A stretch of 64,000 bases of DNA from Nisaea nitritireducens (GTDB lineage Bacteria; Pseudomonadota; Alphaproteobacteria; Thalassobaculales; Thalassobaculaceae): contig NZ_JACZFS010000014.1 in NCBI RefSeq assembly GCF_014904795.1, positions 1 through 64,000 on the forward strand, given 5' to 3'. Every line of letters starts with the position of its first letter. Position 1 is the first letter of the stretch. A model generated the notes under the pieces. It was not told the DNA's origin, searched no databases, and saw only the letters and a program-made list of their open reading frames with translations. Shown piece after piece: positions 25,254 to 34,673 of the stretch. Position numbers and translations under genes: made by a program.

Positions 25254-26740
25254 GTATGGAAACCGCCCTCCTCGCAACCCTGTTCCTGCCGCTCGCCGGC
25301 ATGGTGCTTATCTGGCTGACCGGGAATTCGCCGAACCTGCGCGAAGGCGTGACACTGGTGACCGCCGTCGCGCTCTTCGCGATCGTGCTCTCTCTGCTCG
25401 ATGCGGTTATGGCGGGCGCAAGTCCGGGTCTGACCCTGCTCGAGGTCATGCCGGGTCTGGAGCTGGCTTTCAAGATCGAGCCGCTGGGCATGCTGTTCGC
25501 CTGCATCGCTTCGGGTCTCTGGATCATCAACTCGCTTTATTCCATCGGCTATATGCGCGGTAACGGCGAGAAGAAGCAGACCCGCTTCTACATGTGTTTC
25601 ACACTGGCGATCTCCAGTGCCATGGGCATCGCCTTCGCCGGGAACATGTTCACGCTCTTCATCTTCTACGAAGTGCTGACCCTGTCGACCTACCCGCTGG
25701 TCGCCCACAAGGAGACCGAGGAAGCCAAGCGCGGTGCACGGATCTACCTCGGCATCCTGATCGGCACCTCCATCGGCCTGCAGCTTGCAGCCGTAATCTG
25801 GACCTGGATCGCCGCCGGCACACTCGACTTCACCAAGGGCGGCATCCTCGCCGATCAGATCGAGCCGGTGCTGCTGCCGTTCCTTCTGGCGCTCTACATG
25901 TTCGGTATCGGCAAGGCGGCCCTGATGCCGTTCCATCGCTGGCTTCCGGCCGCCATGGTCGCGCCGACCCCCGTGAGCGCGCTGTTGCATGCGGTTGCCG
26001 TCGTGAAGGCCGGTGTGTTCACCGTGTTGAAAGTGGTGGTCTATATCTTCGGCATCGACCTGCTGACCCAGACCGGGGCGGCTCACTGGCTGATCTGGGT
26101 TGCCTCGTTCACCGTTCTGGCAGCCTCCCTTGTCGCCATGACCAAGGACAACCTGAAAGCCCGGCTGGCCTATTCAACCATCAGCCAGCTCGGCTACATC
26201 GTGCTCGGCGCGGCGCTGGCCAATCACTATGCGATCCTCGGTGGAGCCCTGCATATCGCCACACACGCCTTCGGCAAGATCACCCTCTTCATGTGCGCCG
26301 GCGCTATCTATGTCGCGACCCACAAGACCGAGATCAGCGACATGCAGGGACTTGGGCGCGTCATGCCCTTTACCTTCGGCGCTTTCTGTATAGGCGCACT
26401 GTCGATCATCGGCTTGCCGCCTTTCGCCGGAACCTGGAGCAAATGGTATCTCGCGCTCGGCGCTGCGGAGACCGGCATGATCGTTGTCGTCGCGGTCTAC
26501 ATGGTCAGCTCGCTGCTCAATATCGCCTACCTGATGCCGATCGTGGCGCGCGGCTTTTTCCGGCCCTCTCCCGCGCTCGCGACGGCATCGGCAGGCGCTG
26601 CTGTCGCCCCAGCGAAAGGCGGGATCCAAGAAGCACCGTTCTTCTGCGTGCTGCCGCCCTGCCTGACGGCTGCTGGCTGTCTCGTCCTGTTCTTCTACGC
26701 CGACGCGATCATCGCGTTGCTGCGCCCGATCGTTGAGTGA
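25250..26740 (+). CDS. Antiporter subunit D-like, copy 2 (MrpD/NuoL-M-N family)
   Basis: A 496-residue second antiporter-type subunit, clearly different in sequence from copy 1. It keeps Glu in LFIFYEVLTLSTYPLV near residue 142, Lys in FGIGKAALMPFHRWLP near residue 222, Lys in AVAVVKAGVFTVLKVV near residue 250, Lys in ATHAFGKITLFM and Lys in FAGTWSKWYLALGA near residue 400. All the proton-channel positions are thus intact. It follows copy 1 with a 4-bp overlap and precedes a small membrane protein. Confidence 0.9.
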   Translation: MSMETALLATLFLPLAGMVLIWLTGNSPNLREGVTLVTAVALFAIVLSLLDAVMAGASPGLTLLEVMPGLELAFKIEPLGMLFACIASGLWIINSLYSIGYMRGNGEKKQTRFYMCFTLAISSAMGIAFAGNMFTLFIFYEVLTLSTYPLVAHKETEEAKRGARIYLGILIGTSIGLQLAAVIWTWIAAGTLDFTKGGILADQIEPVLLPFLLALYMFGIGKAALMPFHRWLPAAMVAPTPVSALLHAVAVVKAGVFTVLKVVVYIFGIDLLTQTGAAHWLIWVASFTVLAASLVAMTKDNLKARLAYSTISQLGYIVLGAALANHYAILGGALHIATHAFGKITLFMCAGAIYVATHKTEISDMQGLGRVMPFTFGAFCIGALSIIGLPPFAGTWSKWYLALGAAETGMIVVVAVYMVSSLLNIAYLMPIVARGFFRPSPALATASAGAAVAPAKGGIQEAPFFCVLPPCLTAAGCLVLFFYADAIIALLRPIVE

Positions 26741-26750
26741 GGCTGCTGCC

Positions 26751-27041
26751 ATGAGTGCGGATCCACAGACCCCCGAGCACCATCCGAAACATGACGAGGA
26801 ACCGCGTTGGCTCGACGATCAACGCAACGTCAACAAGATCATTGTCGCAGTCGTCGTTGTCTGCGCTCTGCTTTTCGCGGCGGACGGCTTCTATCACAAG
26901 CATCCGCACTTCGAGGCTGAATCGTGGTTCGGGTTCTATGCGATCTACGGCTTCGTTATGTGTGTCGGCCTTGTTCTGGCAGCGAAGTTGATGCGGGTAT
27001 TCCTGATGCGGGACGAAGACTATTATGACCATGATCGTTGA
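26751..27041 (+). CDS. Small two-helix membrane protein inside the antiporter operon
   Basis: A 96-residue protein with an acidic/His-rich N-terminus (DPQTPEHHPKHDEEPRW), one membrane helix at about residues 27-46, a short loop HKHPHFEAESWFGFYAI, and a second helix at about 55-78 ending in a basic then acidic tail. I do not recognise a named family. The ATG at 26751 has TGAGG at the right distance; a TTG upstream is less likely. It lies between antiporter copies 2 and 3 and overlaps copy 3 by 17 bp, so it is probably an accessory subunit of the complex. Confidence 0.78.
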   Translation: MSADPQTPEHHPKHDEEPRWLDDQRNVNKIIVAVVVVCALLFAADGFYHKHPHFEAESWFGFYAIYGFVMCVGLVLAAKLMRVFLMRDEDYYDHDR

Positions 27042-28740
27042 TCTGTTTTTCCCGCTCAGCCCCGGACTGCTGCTGATTCTCGGCGGACTGCTGGTCCCGT
27101 TTCTCAGTCACAGCATCGGCCGGGTCTATGTGCTCCTGCTTCCCGCCGTCCTGCTGGCATATCTGATCGCCCTTCCGGACGGGAACCACGGCGCTGTCTC
27201 GATGCTCGGATACGAGCTCGAACTGCTCCGACTGGACAGCCTGTCCCGGATTTTCGCGACGATTTTCCTGATCGCCTCGCTGCTCGGTAATATCTATGCA
27301 TGGCATGAGCCAGACCCGGTGCAGAGAACCGCTGCGCAGATCTATGCCGGCAGCGCCGTCGCCGCAGCCCTCACCGGCGATTTGATATCCCTGTTCGTCT
27401 TCTGGGAGCTGACAGCCGTTTCGTCCGTGTTCCTGATCTGGGCCAGCGGAACCGAAAGCGCGTATCGCGCCGGCATGCGCTATCTGATTATCCAAGTCGG
27501 CTCCGGCGTTATTCTACTCGCAGGCCTGATCGTGCACGTAACGGCGACCGGCTCCATCGCGTTCGATCATTTCGGCCTCGATGCGCCCGGCGCATGGCTC
27601 ATCCTGTTGGCCTTCGGCATCAAATGCGCCTTTCCTTTGCTGCATAACTGGCTGCAGGACGCCTATTCCGAAGCAACCGTAACCGGCACGGTGGTGCTTT
27701 CCGCATTCACCACCAAACTCGCCGTCTATACGCTCGCGCGCGGTTTTGCCGGCACGGAAATGCTGATCTGGATCGGCGCGGCAATGACCATGTTCCCGAT
27801 CTTCTATGCGGTCATTGAAAACGATCTGCGGCGCGTCCTGGCCTACAGCCTGAACAACCAGCTCGGCTTTATGGTGGTTGGCGTTGGTGTTGGAACGGAA
27901 CTCGCGCTGAACGGCACTGCCGCCCACGCCTTCTGCCACATCCTCTACAAGGCGCTGTTGTTCATGTCGATGGGGGCGGTTCTGTTCCGGACCGGCACCT
28001 GCAAGGGCTCCGAGTTGGGTGGGCTCTACAAATCGATGCCCTGGACAATGGGATTCTGCGTCGTCGGTGCCGCTTCGATTTCCGCCTTCCCGCTGTTCTC
28101 CGGCTTTGTCTCGAAATCCCTGATCATGTCGGCCTCCGCCAACGAGGGTTACTGGTTCGTCTGGGCCGTGCTGCTCTTTGCATCGGCAGGCGTGTTCCAC
28201 CATTCCGGCATCAAGATCCCCTACTTTGCCTTCTTCGCGCATGACAGTGGCCGCCGGCCTAAGGAAGCGCCGCTGAACATGCTGATTGCCATGGGGATCG
28301 CCGCCGCCTTCTGCATTGGCATCGGTGTCTGGCCGGCGCCGCTTTACGCGCTGCTGCCATTCGACGTCGACTACGTGCCCTACACGACCGCACACGTGAT
28401 AACCCAGCTTCAACTGCTGATGTTCTCTGCGCTGGCCTTCACCGTGCTGATGCGCACCGGCATCTATCCCCCGGAACTTAAGTCGACCAATCTCGATTTC
28501 GACTGGGTCTACAGACGCTTTCTTCCTCGTGTTATGGGACGTCTGGGTGGCGCTATCGACATCATCTATCTGGGCGTTACCGACAATGCGAAATCCGTCA
28601 TAAGAGCCGCAATGTCCGCGTCTGTTACAGTCTTTGCCCCGGGCGGTCTTTCCGGCCGTATCAGCAGCGTCGGCAACGCGGCGGCCATCGTCGCCTTCCT
28701 CCTGCTCGTGGCATTGATTGTCAGCTACTCGGCTGTCTGA
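27025..28740 (+). CDS. Antiporter subunit D-like, copy 3 (MrpD/NuoL-M-N family)
   Basis: A 571-residue third antiporter-type subunit. Key positions are kept: Glu in LFVFWELTAVSSVFLI near residue 130, Lys in AFGIKCAFPLLHNWLQ near residue 200, Lys in SAFTTKLAVYTLARGF near residue 236, His/Lys in CHILYKALLFMSMG and Lys in FSGFVSKSLIMSA near residue 365. The C-terminus is extended by about 70 residues with a further helix at the very end, a feature of NuoL- or MrpA-like members. ATGs at 27025 and 27031 are both usable. It is the last gene of the antiporter operon. Confidence 0.9.
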   Translation: MTMIVDLFFPLSPGLLLILGGLLVPFLSHSIGRVYVLLLPAVLLAYLIALPDGNHGAVSMLGYELELLRLDSLSRIFATIFLIASLLGNIYAWHEPDPVQRTAAQIYAGSAVAAALTGDLISLFVFWELTAVSSVFLIWASGTESAYRAGMRYLIIQVGSGVILLAGLIVHVTATGSIAFDHFGLDAPGAWLILLAFGIKCAFPLLHNWLQDAYSEATVTGTVVLSAFTTKLAVYTLARGFAGTEMLIWIGAAMTMFPIFYAVIENDLRRVLAYSLNNQLGFMVVGVGVGTELALNGTAAHAFCHILYKALLFMSMGAVLFRTGTCKGSELGGLYKSMPWTMGFCVVGAASISAFPLFSGFVSKSLIMSASANEGYWFVWAVLLFASAGVFHHSGIKIPYFAFFAHDSGRRPKEAPLNMLIAMGIAAAFCIGIGVWPAPLYALLPFDVDYVPYTTAHVITQLQLLMFSALAFTVLMRTGIYPPELKSTNLDFDWVYRRFLPRVMGRLGGAIDIIYLGVTDNAKSVIRAAMSASVTVFAPGGLSGRISSVGNAAAIVAFLLLVALIVSYSAV

Positions 28741-28872
28741 TTTTCCGATCAGGTTTGACGGCGCACCGTTCCGGATCGATCCCTCACGGCCTGGCCGGTC
28801 TGGAACGGGGGCCGGAAAGATGATAATGGCAACACTGCGGGTTAATTCCCCTCTCAAGAAAGGTTCACCGCC

Positions 28873-29508
28873 ATGGACATGACTGGCGAATATCTCGTCC
28901 CGGCGCCGAAGCAGGCGGTCTGGGAAGCGCTGAACGACCCCGAAATACTCAAGCAGTGCATCCCCGGCTGCGAAGAGGTCAACAAGACCTCGGATACGGG
29001 TTTCGATGCCAAGGTTTCGGCCAAGGTCGGCCCGGTGAAAGCGAAATTCGCCGGTGCGGTAACCCTGTCCGACATCGATCCGCCGAACGGCTACACGATC
29101 AGTGGCGAAGGCAAGGGCGGCGCGGCCGGTTTTGCCAAGGGCGGCGCAAAGGTCGCGCTTTCCGAAGCCGAGGGCGGAACGCTGCTGAAGTATGAAGTGA
29201 ATGCTCAGGTCGGCGGCAAACTTGCGCAGATCGGCGCACGCCTGATCGACTCTACCGCAAAGAAAATGGCGAACGATTTCTTCAAGACCTTCAGCGAAGT
29301 CGTCGGTGCGGCATCCGGCGCGACTGAAATTCCGGCCGCCGAAACTGCGGCGCCGACTGCTCCTGACCACGGAAAGGAAAAAGCGATGAGTAACAATGGT
29401 GTTCCTGCCGAAAACGAGTATCACAGCCTGCACTGGATGGCGATCCTGACCGCTGGCCTCGCCGTCGCGAGCCTCGTCTGGTTCGCAATGCAGGGTCTCG
29501 ACTTCTAG
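28873..29508 (+). CDS. coxG: CoxG-like carbon monoxide dehydrogenase accessory protein
   Basis: A 211-residue protein of the CoxG/SRPBCC family. Residues 1-145 form the domain, with YLVPAPKQAVWEALNDPEIL, CIPGCEEV and the C-terminal YEVNAQVGGKLAQIGARLID. A linker rich in Ala/Pro and a single membrane helix at about residues 188-207 follow. CoxG anchors CO dehydrogenase to the membrane in Oligotropha; the membrane helix here fits that role. AAAGG lies upstream of the ATG. It is followed by a strong terminator, so it is transcribed separately from coxSLM. Confidence 0.88.
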   Translation: MDMTGEYLVPAPKQAVWEALNDPEILKQCIPGCEEVNKTSDTGFDAKVSAKVGPVKAKFAGAVTLSDIDPPNGYTISGEGKGGAAGFAKGGAKVALSEAEGGTLLKYEVNAQVGGKLAQIGARLIDSTAKKMANDFFKTFSEVVGAASGATEIPAAETAAPTAPDHGKEKAMSNNGVPAENEYHSLHWMAILTAGLAVASLVWFAMQGLDF

Positions 29509-29808
29509 TCTGACAGGAATAACCGCCGGTCAAATTCCGGACGGAGAGAAACGGCGCGAGTTCGAAATTCGCGCCGTTTTTTTGTGCCCGAATTTCACGA
29601 TCGAGCATGAAGTATCTGCTCAATTTGCAGACAGACAGGTTTCCCCAGTCCCTGATTTCAGTGCTTCTCCTATCCTCGCTTGACCTTGGACCGAACGGCG
29701 GAGAGACTGATCCGCGAAGTCGAAATATCCAATCATTCGACACAGTCGGAACCTTGAAGTTCAGGAGCCGGCAAACGGCGCCTTGAAGAGATAACTGGGA
29801 GAGAGCCT
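29509..29808 (+). promoter_or_regulatory. coxG-coxS intergenic region
   Basis: This 300-bp gap holds the coxG terminator (29549-29583) and then about 220 bp of leader before coxS. The coxS Shine-Dalgarno sequence is GGGAGAGAG just before its ATG. A TTGACC near 29680 is a possible -35 element but no convincing -10 follows. I see no gene or further conserved structure here. Confidence 0.4.
29549..29583 (+). terminator. Rho-independent terminator after coxG
   Basis: AAACGGCGCGA (29549-29559) pairs perfectly with TCGCGCCGTTT (29569-29579), and the stem is followed by a run of seven T. This is a classical intrinsic terminator 40 bp after the coxG stop and separates the antiporter/coxG side from coxSLM. 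Confidence 0.93.
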
Positions 29809-30267
29809 ATGGCAACCGTATCCATGACGGTGAACGGGAAGTCTGTCAGCGGTGAAGTCGAGCCGCGCACCCTTCTCGTTCAATTCATCCGCGAACAGCT
29901 CCACCTGACCGGAACCCATGTAGGCTGTGATACCAGCCAGTGTGGTGCCTGTGTCGTGCATGTGAACGGCGATTCAGTCAAAAGCTGCACCATGCTTGCG
30001 GTTCAGGCGGATGGCTCCGATGTCACAACCATCGAAGGTCTCGCCAACGGCGACACGCTGCACCCGATGCAGGAAGCCTTCCGCGACAATCATGGCCTGC
30101 AGTGCGGTTTCTGCACCCCCGGCATGGTGATGAGCGCTGTCGATCTGCTGAAGAAGAATCCGAAGCCGAGCGAAGGCGAGATCCGTGAATGGCTGGAAGG
30201 CAACATCTGTCGCTGCACCGGCTACCACAACATCGTCAAAGCCGTTCAGCAGGCGGCCCAGGCATAA
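29809..30267 (+). CDS. coxS: Form II CO dehydrogenase family, small iron-sulfur subunit
   Basis: A 152-residue two-[2Fe-2S] protein of the xanthine oxidase/CODH family that passes electrons from the Mo site to FAD. The plant-type cluster is [16 protein letters not shown] with a later Cys in VKSC; the second cluster uses [17 protein letters not shown] and [16 protein letters not shown]. Gene order S-L-M is that of form II clusters (form I is M-S-L). Translated from an ATG with GGGAGAGAG upstream. Start of the coxSLM transcript. Confidence 0.93.
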   Translation: MATVSMTVNGKSVSGEVEPRTLLVQFIREQLHLTGTHVGCDTSQCGACVVHVNGDSVKSCTMLAVQADGSDVTTIEGLANGDTLHPMQEAFRDNHGLQCGFCTPGMVMSAVDLLKKNPKPSEGEIREWLEGNICRCTGYHNIVKAVQQAAQA

Positions 30268-30333
30268 AGAGAACACGCATAAAACGCTCCAAAAGACAGG
30301 CAGAACAACTGCCATGCGAAACGGGAGGATAGA

Positions 30334-32697
30334 ATGCCGGACGGAACCACGGGTACGGGCATAGGCGCGGCCGTAAAACGCGTTGAGGACTTCAGATTTC
30401 TGACAGGCAAGGGCAACTACACGGACGATATCAATCGCCCGGGTCAGTCCTACGCCTACATCCTGCGCAGCCCGCATGCGCATGCGAAGATCACCTCGAT
30501 CGACAGCTCTGCGGCCAAGGCTGCAGCGGGCGTGTTGGCCGTCTTCACGGGTGAGGACATGCAGGTCGGCTCCCTGCCCTGCGGCTGGCAGATCCATTCC
30601 AAGGACGGCTCACCAATGCTTGAGCCGGAACATCCGCCGCTCGCCAAGGGCAAGGTCCGCTATGTCGGCGATCAGGTCGCCGTCGTGATTGCAGACACCT
30701 ACAGCCAGGCGAAAGATGCGGCGGAGAGCATCGTCGTCAACTACGAGGTCCTGCCTGCTGCCGTTAGCATGTCCGACGCCCTGACCGACAAGTCTCTGGT
30801 GCATGACGATATCGGCTCAAATCTCTGTTTTGATTGGGAAATAGGCGACGAGGCCGCAGTCGACGAGGCCATGTCCAAAGCCGCGCATATCACCAAGATC
30901 GATCTGGTGAATAACCGCCTGGTCCCGAATGCGATGGAGCCCCGCGCCGCAGTCGGCGAATTCGACGCCGCGACCGGCGAATACACGCTCTACACCACCA
31001 GTCAGAACCCGCACGTCATCCGTCTGCTGATGGGCGCCTTCGTGCTGTCCATTCCCGAGCACAAGCTCAGAGTGGTGGCACCGGATGTCGGCGGCGGTTT
31101 CGGCTCCAAGATCTATCATTATGCCGAAGAAGCCATCGTCACCTGGGCGGCGCCGAAAATCGGTCGCCCAATCAAATGGGTAGCCGACCGCAGCGAGGCC
31201 TTTATCTCTGATGCGCATGGCCGGGACCAGATCAACCACGCCGAGCTCGCATTGGACGCCAACGGCAAGTTCCTCGCACTGAAGGTTCAGACCCAGGCCA
31301 ATATGGGTGCCTATCTCTCGACCTTCGCGCCCTGTGTGCCGACTTATCTCTCCGCCACCCTGCTTGCCGGCACCTACACAACGCCGGCGATCCACGCCAA
31401 CGTGAAGGCAATCTTCACCAACACCGTGCCGGTAGACGCCTACCGCGGTGCAGGCCGTCCGGAATCGACCTACCTGATCGAGCGTATCGTCGATCAGGCA
31501 GCGCGTGAGACCGGGATCGACAAGGTGGAAATCCGCCGCCGGAACTTCATCCCGGCCGATGCCTTCCCCTACCAGACACCGGTGGCCCTACAATATGACA
31601 GCGGTGACTATGAAGCGACCCTGTCCTCCGCCACCAAGATTGCCGATGTTGCCGGTTTTGCCGCCCGAAAGGCGGAAGCCGCGAGCCGGGGCAAGCTCCG
31701 GGGCATGGGGTATTCGACATATCTTGAGGCTTGCGGCATCGCGCCGTCGGCCGTTGTCGGCTCTCTCGGGGCTCGTGCAGGCCTTTACGAGTCCGCCGAG
31801 GTCCGGGTGCACCCGACAGGCTCCGTGACGGTCTTCACCGGTACACACAGCCATGGTCAGGGGCACGAGACGACCTTTGCGCAGCTTGTCTCCGACCGGC
31901 TTGGTCTGCCGATGGAGAATATCGAGATCAGTCACGGCGACACCAACAAGGTGCAGTTCGGCATGGGAACCTACGGGTCCCGTTCCCTCGCCGTTGGTGG
32001 CGAGGCGCTGATCCGGGCCGTAGACAAGATCATCGACAAGGCAAAAAAAATCGCGGCCCATGTGCTCGAGGCTTCAGCCGACGATATCGAGTTCAAGGAC
32101 GGCAATTTCACCGTCGCCGGCACTGACCGCTCCATGGCTTTCGGCGAAGTCGCGCTCACGGCGTATGTGCCTCATAACTTCCCGCACGACGAGCTGGAGC
32201 CGGGCCTCGACGAAAAAGCCTTCTACGATCCAGCCAACTTCACCTACCCCGGCGGCTGTCATATCTGCGAGGTCGAGATCGATCCGGAGACCGGCGTTAC
32301 CGAGGTGATCAAGTTCACCGCAGTGGACGATGTAGGGCGGGTGATCAATCCGATGATCGTCGAGGGTCAGGTGCATGGCGGCGTCGCCCAGGGGATCGGG
32401 CAGGCACTTCTGGAATATGCCGCGTATGACGATAGCGGGCAGCTCGTGACCGGTTCCTTTATGGACTACACGATGCCGCGCGCCGACAATTTCCCCAAAT
32501 TCGATGTGACAACGGAAGGCACGCTCTGCACCCACAACACGCTTGGTGTTAAAGGTGTTGGAGAAGTCGGGGCCATTGGCTCTCCGCCCGCTGTCATCAA
32601 TGCGGTTATCGATGCGCTCTGGGACCGAGGTGTACGGGACATGAGCATGCCGGCAACGCCGGAAAAGGTATGGTCGGCCCTGCAGGCCGCCGAGTAA
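30334..32697 (+). CDS. coxL: Form II CO dehydrogenase family, large molybdopterin subunit
   Basis: A 787-residue Mo/MCD-binding catalytic subunit. The active-site loop reads AYRGAGR, the form II (BMS) motif, not the AYXCSFR of form I enzymes, so the selenosulfide-carrying cysteine of true CO oxidisers is missing. Other family elements are [19 protein letters not shown] at the N-terminus, [33 protein letters not shown] and the C-terminal [19 protein letters not shown] oxidation by form II enzymes is disputed; oxidation of an aldehyde or purine-like compound is possible. Confidence 0.92.
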   Translation: MPDGTTGTGIGAAVKRVEDFRFLTGKGNYTDDINRPGQSYAYILRSPHAHAKITSIDSSAAKAAAGVLAVFTGEDMQVGSLPCGWQIHSKDGSPMLEPEHPPLAKGKVRYVGDQVAVVIADTYSQAKDAAESIVVNYEVLPAAVSMSDALTDKSLVHDDIGSNLCFDWEIGDEAAVDEAMSKAAHITKIDLVNNRLVPNAMEPRAAVGEFDAATGEYTLYTTSQNPHVIRLLMGAFVLSIPEHKLRVVAPDVGGGFGSKIYHYAEEAIVTWAAPKIGRPIKWVADRSEAFISDAHGRDQINHAELALDANGKFLALKVQTQANMGAYLSTFAPCVPTYLSATLLAGTYTTPAIHANVKAIFTNTVPVDAYRGAGRPESTYLIERIVDQAARETGIDKVEIRRRNFIPADAFPYQTPVALQYDSGDYEATLSSATKIADVAGFAARKAEAASRGKLRGMGYSTYLEACGIAPSAVVGSLGARAGLYESAEVRVHPTGSVTVFTGTHSHGQGHETTFAQLVSDRLGLPMENIEISHGDTNKVQFGMGTYGSRSLAVGGEALIRAVDKIIDKAKKIAAHVLEASADDIEFKDGNFTVAGTDRSMAFGEVALTAYVPHNFPHDELEPGLDEKAFYDPANFTYPGGCHICEVEIDPETGVTEVIKFTAVDDVGRVINPMIVEGQVHGGVAQGIGQALLEYAAYDDSGQLVTGSFMDYTMPRADNFPKFDVTTEGTLCTHNTLGVKGVGEVGAIGSPPAVINAVIDALWDRGVRDMSMPATPEKVWSALQAAE

Positions 32698-32725
32698 GCG
32701 AAAGCCAGGAAGGAAGACTCAAAAG

Positions 32726-33520
32726 ATGTACGAGTTCGAACATCATAAACCGGCCAGCGTCGCGGATGCGGCGAGTGCCATGAAAGGTGCGGATGATGGA
32801 AAGCTGCTCGCCGGCGGCCAGACCATGATCCCGACATTGAAGCAGCGCCTTGCCAGCCCGTCCGATCTGGTCGATCTCGGCGGCATTGCCGAGCTGAAGG
32901 GGATTTCAGTCAGTGGAGGCACCGTCACAATCGGCGCCATGACAAACCATGCGGCGGTCGCCGCTTCCGCCGATATCAAATCCGCCCTGCCCGCGCTTGC
33001 TGAGCTCGCCGACCATATCGGCGATGCACAGGTGCGGAACCGCGGCACCATCGGCGGATCGGTCGCGAACAACGATCCGGCGGCAGATTATCCGGCAGCT
33101 TGCCTCGCGCTCGGTGCAACGATCCACACCAGCCAGCGTGACATTGCGGCAGACGATTTCTTCACAGGTCTGTTCGAGACGGCCCTTGAGGAAGACGAGA
33201 TCATAACCAAGATCTCCTTCCCGGTCGCGAACAAGGCTGCCTATGTGAAGTTCCCGAACCCGGCTTCACGCTATGCACTGGTCGGCGTATTCGTCGCCGA
33301 CGGTCCGGCCGGCACCCGCGTTGCCGTTACCGGCGCCGGTCAGGATGGCGTGTTCCGTGTTCCGGAGATGGAAAGCGCTCTGTCCGGCAACTTCTCCGCC
33401 GACGCGATTGCAAATGTGAAGGTTTCAGCCGACAACCTGAACGCCGACATCCATGCAAGTGCCGACTATCGTGCTCATCTGATCACCGTTATGGCGAAAC
33501 GGGCCGTCGCGAAGATCTGA
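32726..33520 (+). CDS. coxM: Form II CO dehydrogenase family, FAD-binding medium subunit
   Basis: A 264-residue flavoprotein subunit that passes electrons from CoxS clusters to the quinone pool. The FAD-contacting motifs [14 protein letters not shown] near residue 31 and [17 protein letters not shown] near residue 108 are clear. [14 protein letters not shown] and [18 protein letters not shown] are typical of CoxM/CutM. It follows coxL by 28 bp and ends just before a strong bidirectional terminator. Confidence 0.92.
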   Translation: MYEFEHHKPASVADAASAMKGADDGKLLAGGQTMIPTLKQRLASPSDLVDLGGIAELKGISVSGGTVTIGAMTNHAAVAASADIKSALPALAELADHIGDAQVRNRGTIGGSVANNDPAADYPAACLALGATIHTSQRDIAADDFFTGLFETALEEDEIITKISFPVANKAAYVKFPNPASRYALVGVFVADGPAGTRVAVTGAGQDGVFRVPEMESALSGNFSADAIANVKVSADNLNADIHASADYRAHLITVMAKRAVAKI

Positions 33521-33543
33521 TAGGGCTTGCATCAAATTACTGG

Positions 33544-33576
33544 AAAGCCCCCGGTCGCATTGTGCCGGGGGCTTTT
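33544..33576. terminator. Bidirectional terminator between coxM and the receiver gene
   Basis: AAAGCCCCCGG (33544-33554) pairs with CCGGGGGCTTT (33565-33575); the loop is ten bases. A T-run follows on the plus strand and CTTTCC on the minus strand. It lies between two convergent genes and can stop both. Confidence 0.92.
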
Positions 33577-33587
33577 CTATTCTGAAA

Positions 33588-34553
33588 TCAGGAAGCCGGC
33601 CGGGTGCGCCGGTCATTGTAGCTGGATATCGCGCTGCTGATCTGGCCGACGAGGTCGCTGGTCTGCTCGCTCGGGAAAAAGGCCTCAAGGATCGCACGGG
33701 CAAGCGGCTTCAGCAGCTCGACATCGTCCGGAGCGGCTTTGTCCGGTTCTGCCGCAATCCGGCTCGACAGCTTGTGCAGCGATTTGCAGAGCTGGGACAC
33801 AGGCTCGTACTTGGTGTTCTCTAGCCGCTGAACCGCTTCCCCGCTCATTGACGCCAGACGATCTAGATTTTTCGTCAGCTCGCCGTCGAACTCACCGACA
33901 CCGAATTCCGGCAAAATAAGATCGACAAGGAAGGAAATCTGGAAGCCGATACGGCGCAGCTTTTCTTCTGTGATCTCGGTATTGCTCTTTGCAATCTGCT
34001 CTCTGATGCCCGCCGCATCGACTTTCTCGCCATCCTGACGCATGCGCAGGGTATTCGGCGGCTCGAATGTCGGAATGTCGCTCTTCCGGCTCGGGTCACG
34101 GCGCCGTTCGGGACCGACATAATCGCTGGTCACGATGAAAGGTTTGCGATCCGTGATCATCTTCTGGATACGCTCGAGTAGCTGCCCTGTTGAATAGGGA
34201 GCAACTATCAGGTCATCGACACCGCAATTTATCGCAGCGCGAATTGAATCGGGATCATTGGCCCAGGTCGTCATGATCGTAACGACAAAAGGGTTTTCAC
34301 CGAGATCGCCGCTCCGGATCTCTTTCACGGTCTTGATCGCGGCGCCTTCATCCAAAGCATGATCGGCAACGATCAGATCCGGAATTCCGGATACAGTCCA
34401 ACGGCGCAGCTCTTCATCGGACCTGATCCACTCGGTCTCGTGATAGCCGATGCTCATCAGCTCCGAGCGGACCGGAAGCAGGACTTGCCGGTTCTTACCA
34501 CAGAGAGCGATACGAATTCGCCCCAGGTCCGCCTTTGCCGCATCATTGCTCAT
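33588..34553 (-). CDS. CheY-like receiver domain protein with C-terminal domain of unknown function
   Basis: A 321-residue protein. Residues 12-130 form a response-regulator receiver: IRIALCGKN, phosphoacceptor Asp in DLIVADHALDEGAAIK (near residue 63), Thr in TIMTTWA and the conserved Asp/Lys-region VDDLIVAPYSTGQLLERIQ. A linker containing GPERRRDPSRKSD follows, a motif also seen in other alphaproteobacterial receivers. The C-terminal 150 residues are mostly helical with no DNA-binding domain recognised. Output partner unknown. No kinase gene is nearby; it lies downstream of the shikimate-dehydrogenase-like gene. Confidence 0.8.
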   Translation of the reverse strand: MSNDAAKADLGRIRIALCGKNRQVLLPVRSELMSIGYHETEWIRSDEELRRWTVSGIPDLIVADHALDEGAAIKTVKEIRSGDLGENPFVVTIMTTWANDPDSIRAAINCGVDDLIVAPYSTGQLLERIQKMITDRKPFIVTSDYVGPERRRDPSRKSDIPTFEPPNTLRMRQDGEKVDAAGIREQIAKSNTEITEEKLRRIGFQISFLVDLILPEFGVGEFDGELTKNLDRLASMSGEAVQRLENTKYEPVSQLCKSLHKLSSRIAAEPDKAAPDDVELLKPLARAILEAFFPSEQTSDLVGQISSAISSYNDRRTRPAS

Positions 34554-34673
34554 GGACTACCTAATCGGCACAGTGCCGCACTGAGTTGCCACCCGCTGAT
34601 TCCGGAATATTGAGCGGAAATCAGTTCGAATTACCGTGCATTTGTGTACCCGATGGTGCGTTCACGTCAAACT

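Noticed and set aside
23673-25277. 534-residue minus-strand ORF opposite mrpC/mrpD
   Set aside because: Antisense shadow of the clearly coding mrpD; its translation is rich in Gln, His, Arg and Gly with no domain or membrane pattern, typical of the complement of a high-GC coding frame.
25594-26736. 380-residue second frame inside antiporter copy 2
   Set aside because: Same strand, different frame, Arg/Asp/His-rich; the other frame carries the conserved antiporter helices.
27514-29433. 639-residue minus-strand ORF opposite antiporter copy 3 and coxG
   Set aside because: Spans two conserved genes on the other strand and shows only low-complexity Arg/Gly/Asp/His sequence.
29809-32697. True (form I) CO dehydrogenase
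   Set aside because: CoxL lacks the AYXCSFR loop and the gene order is S-L-M, so form II is the supported call.
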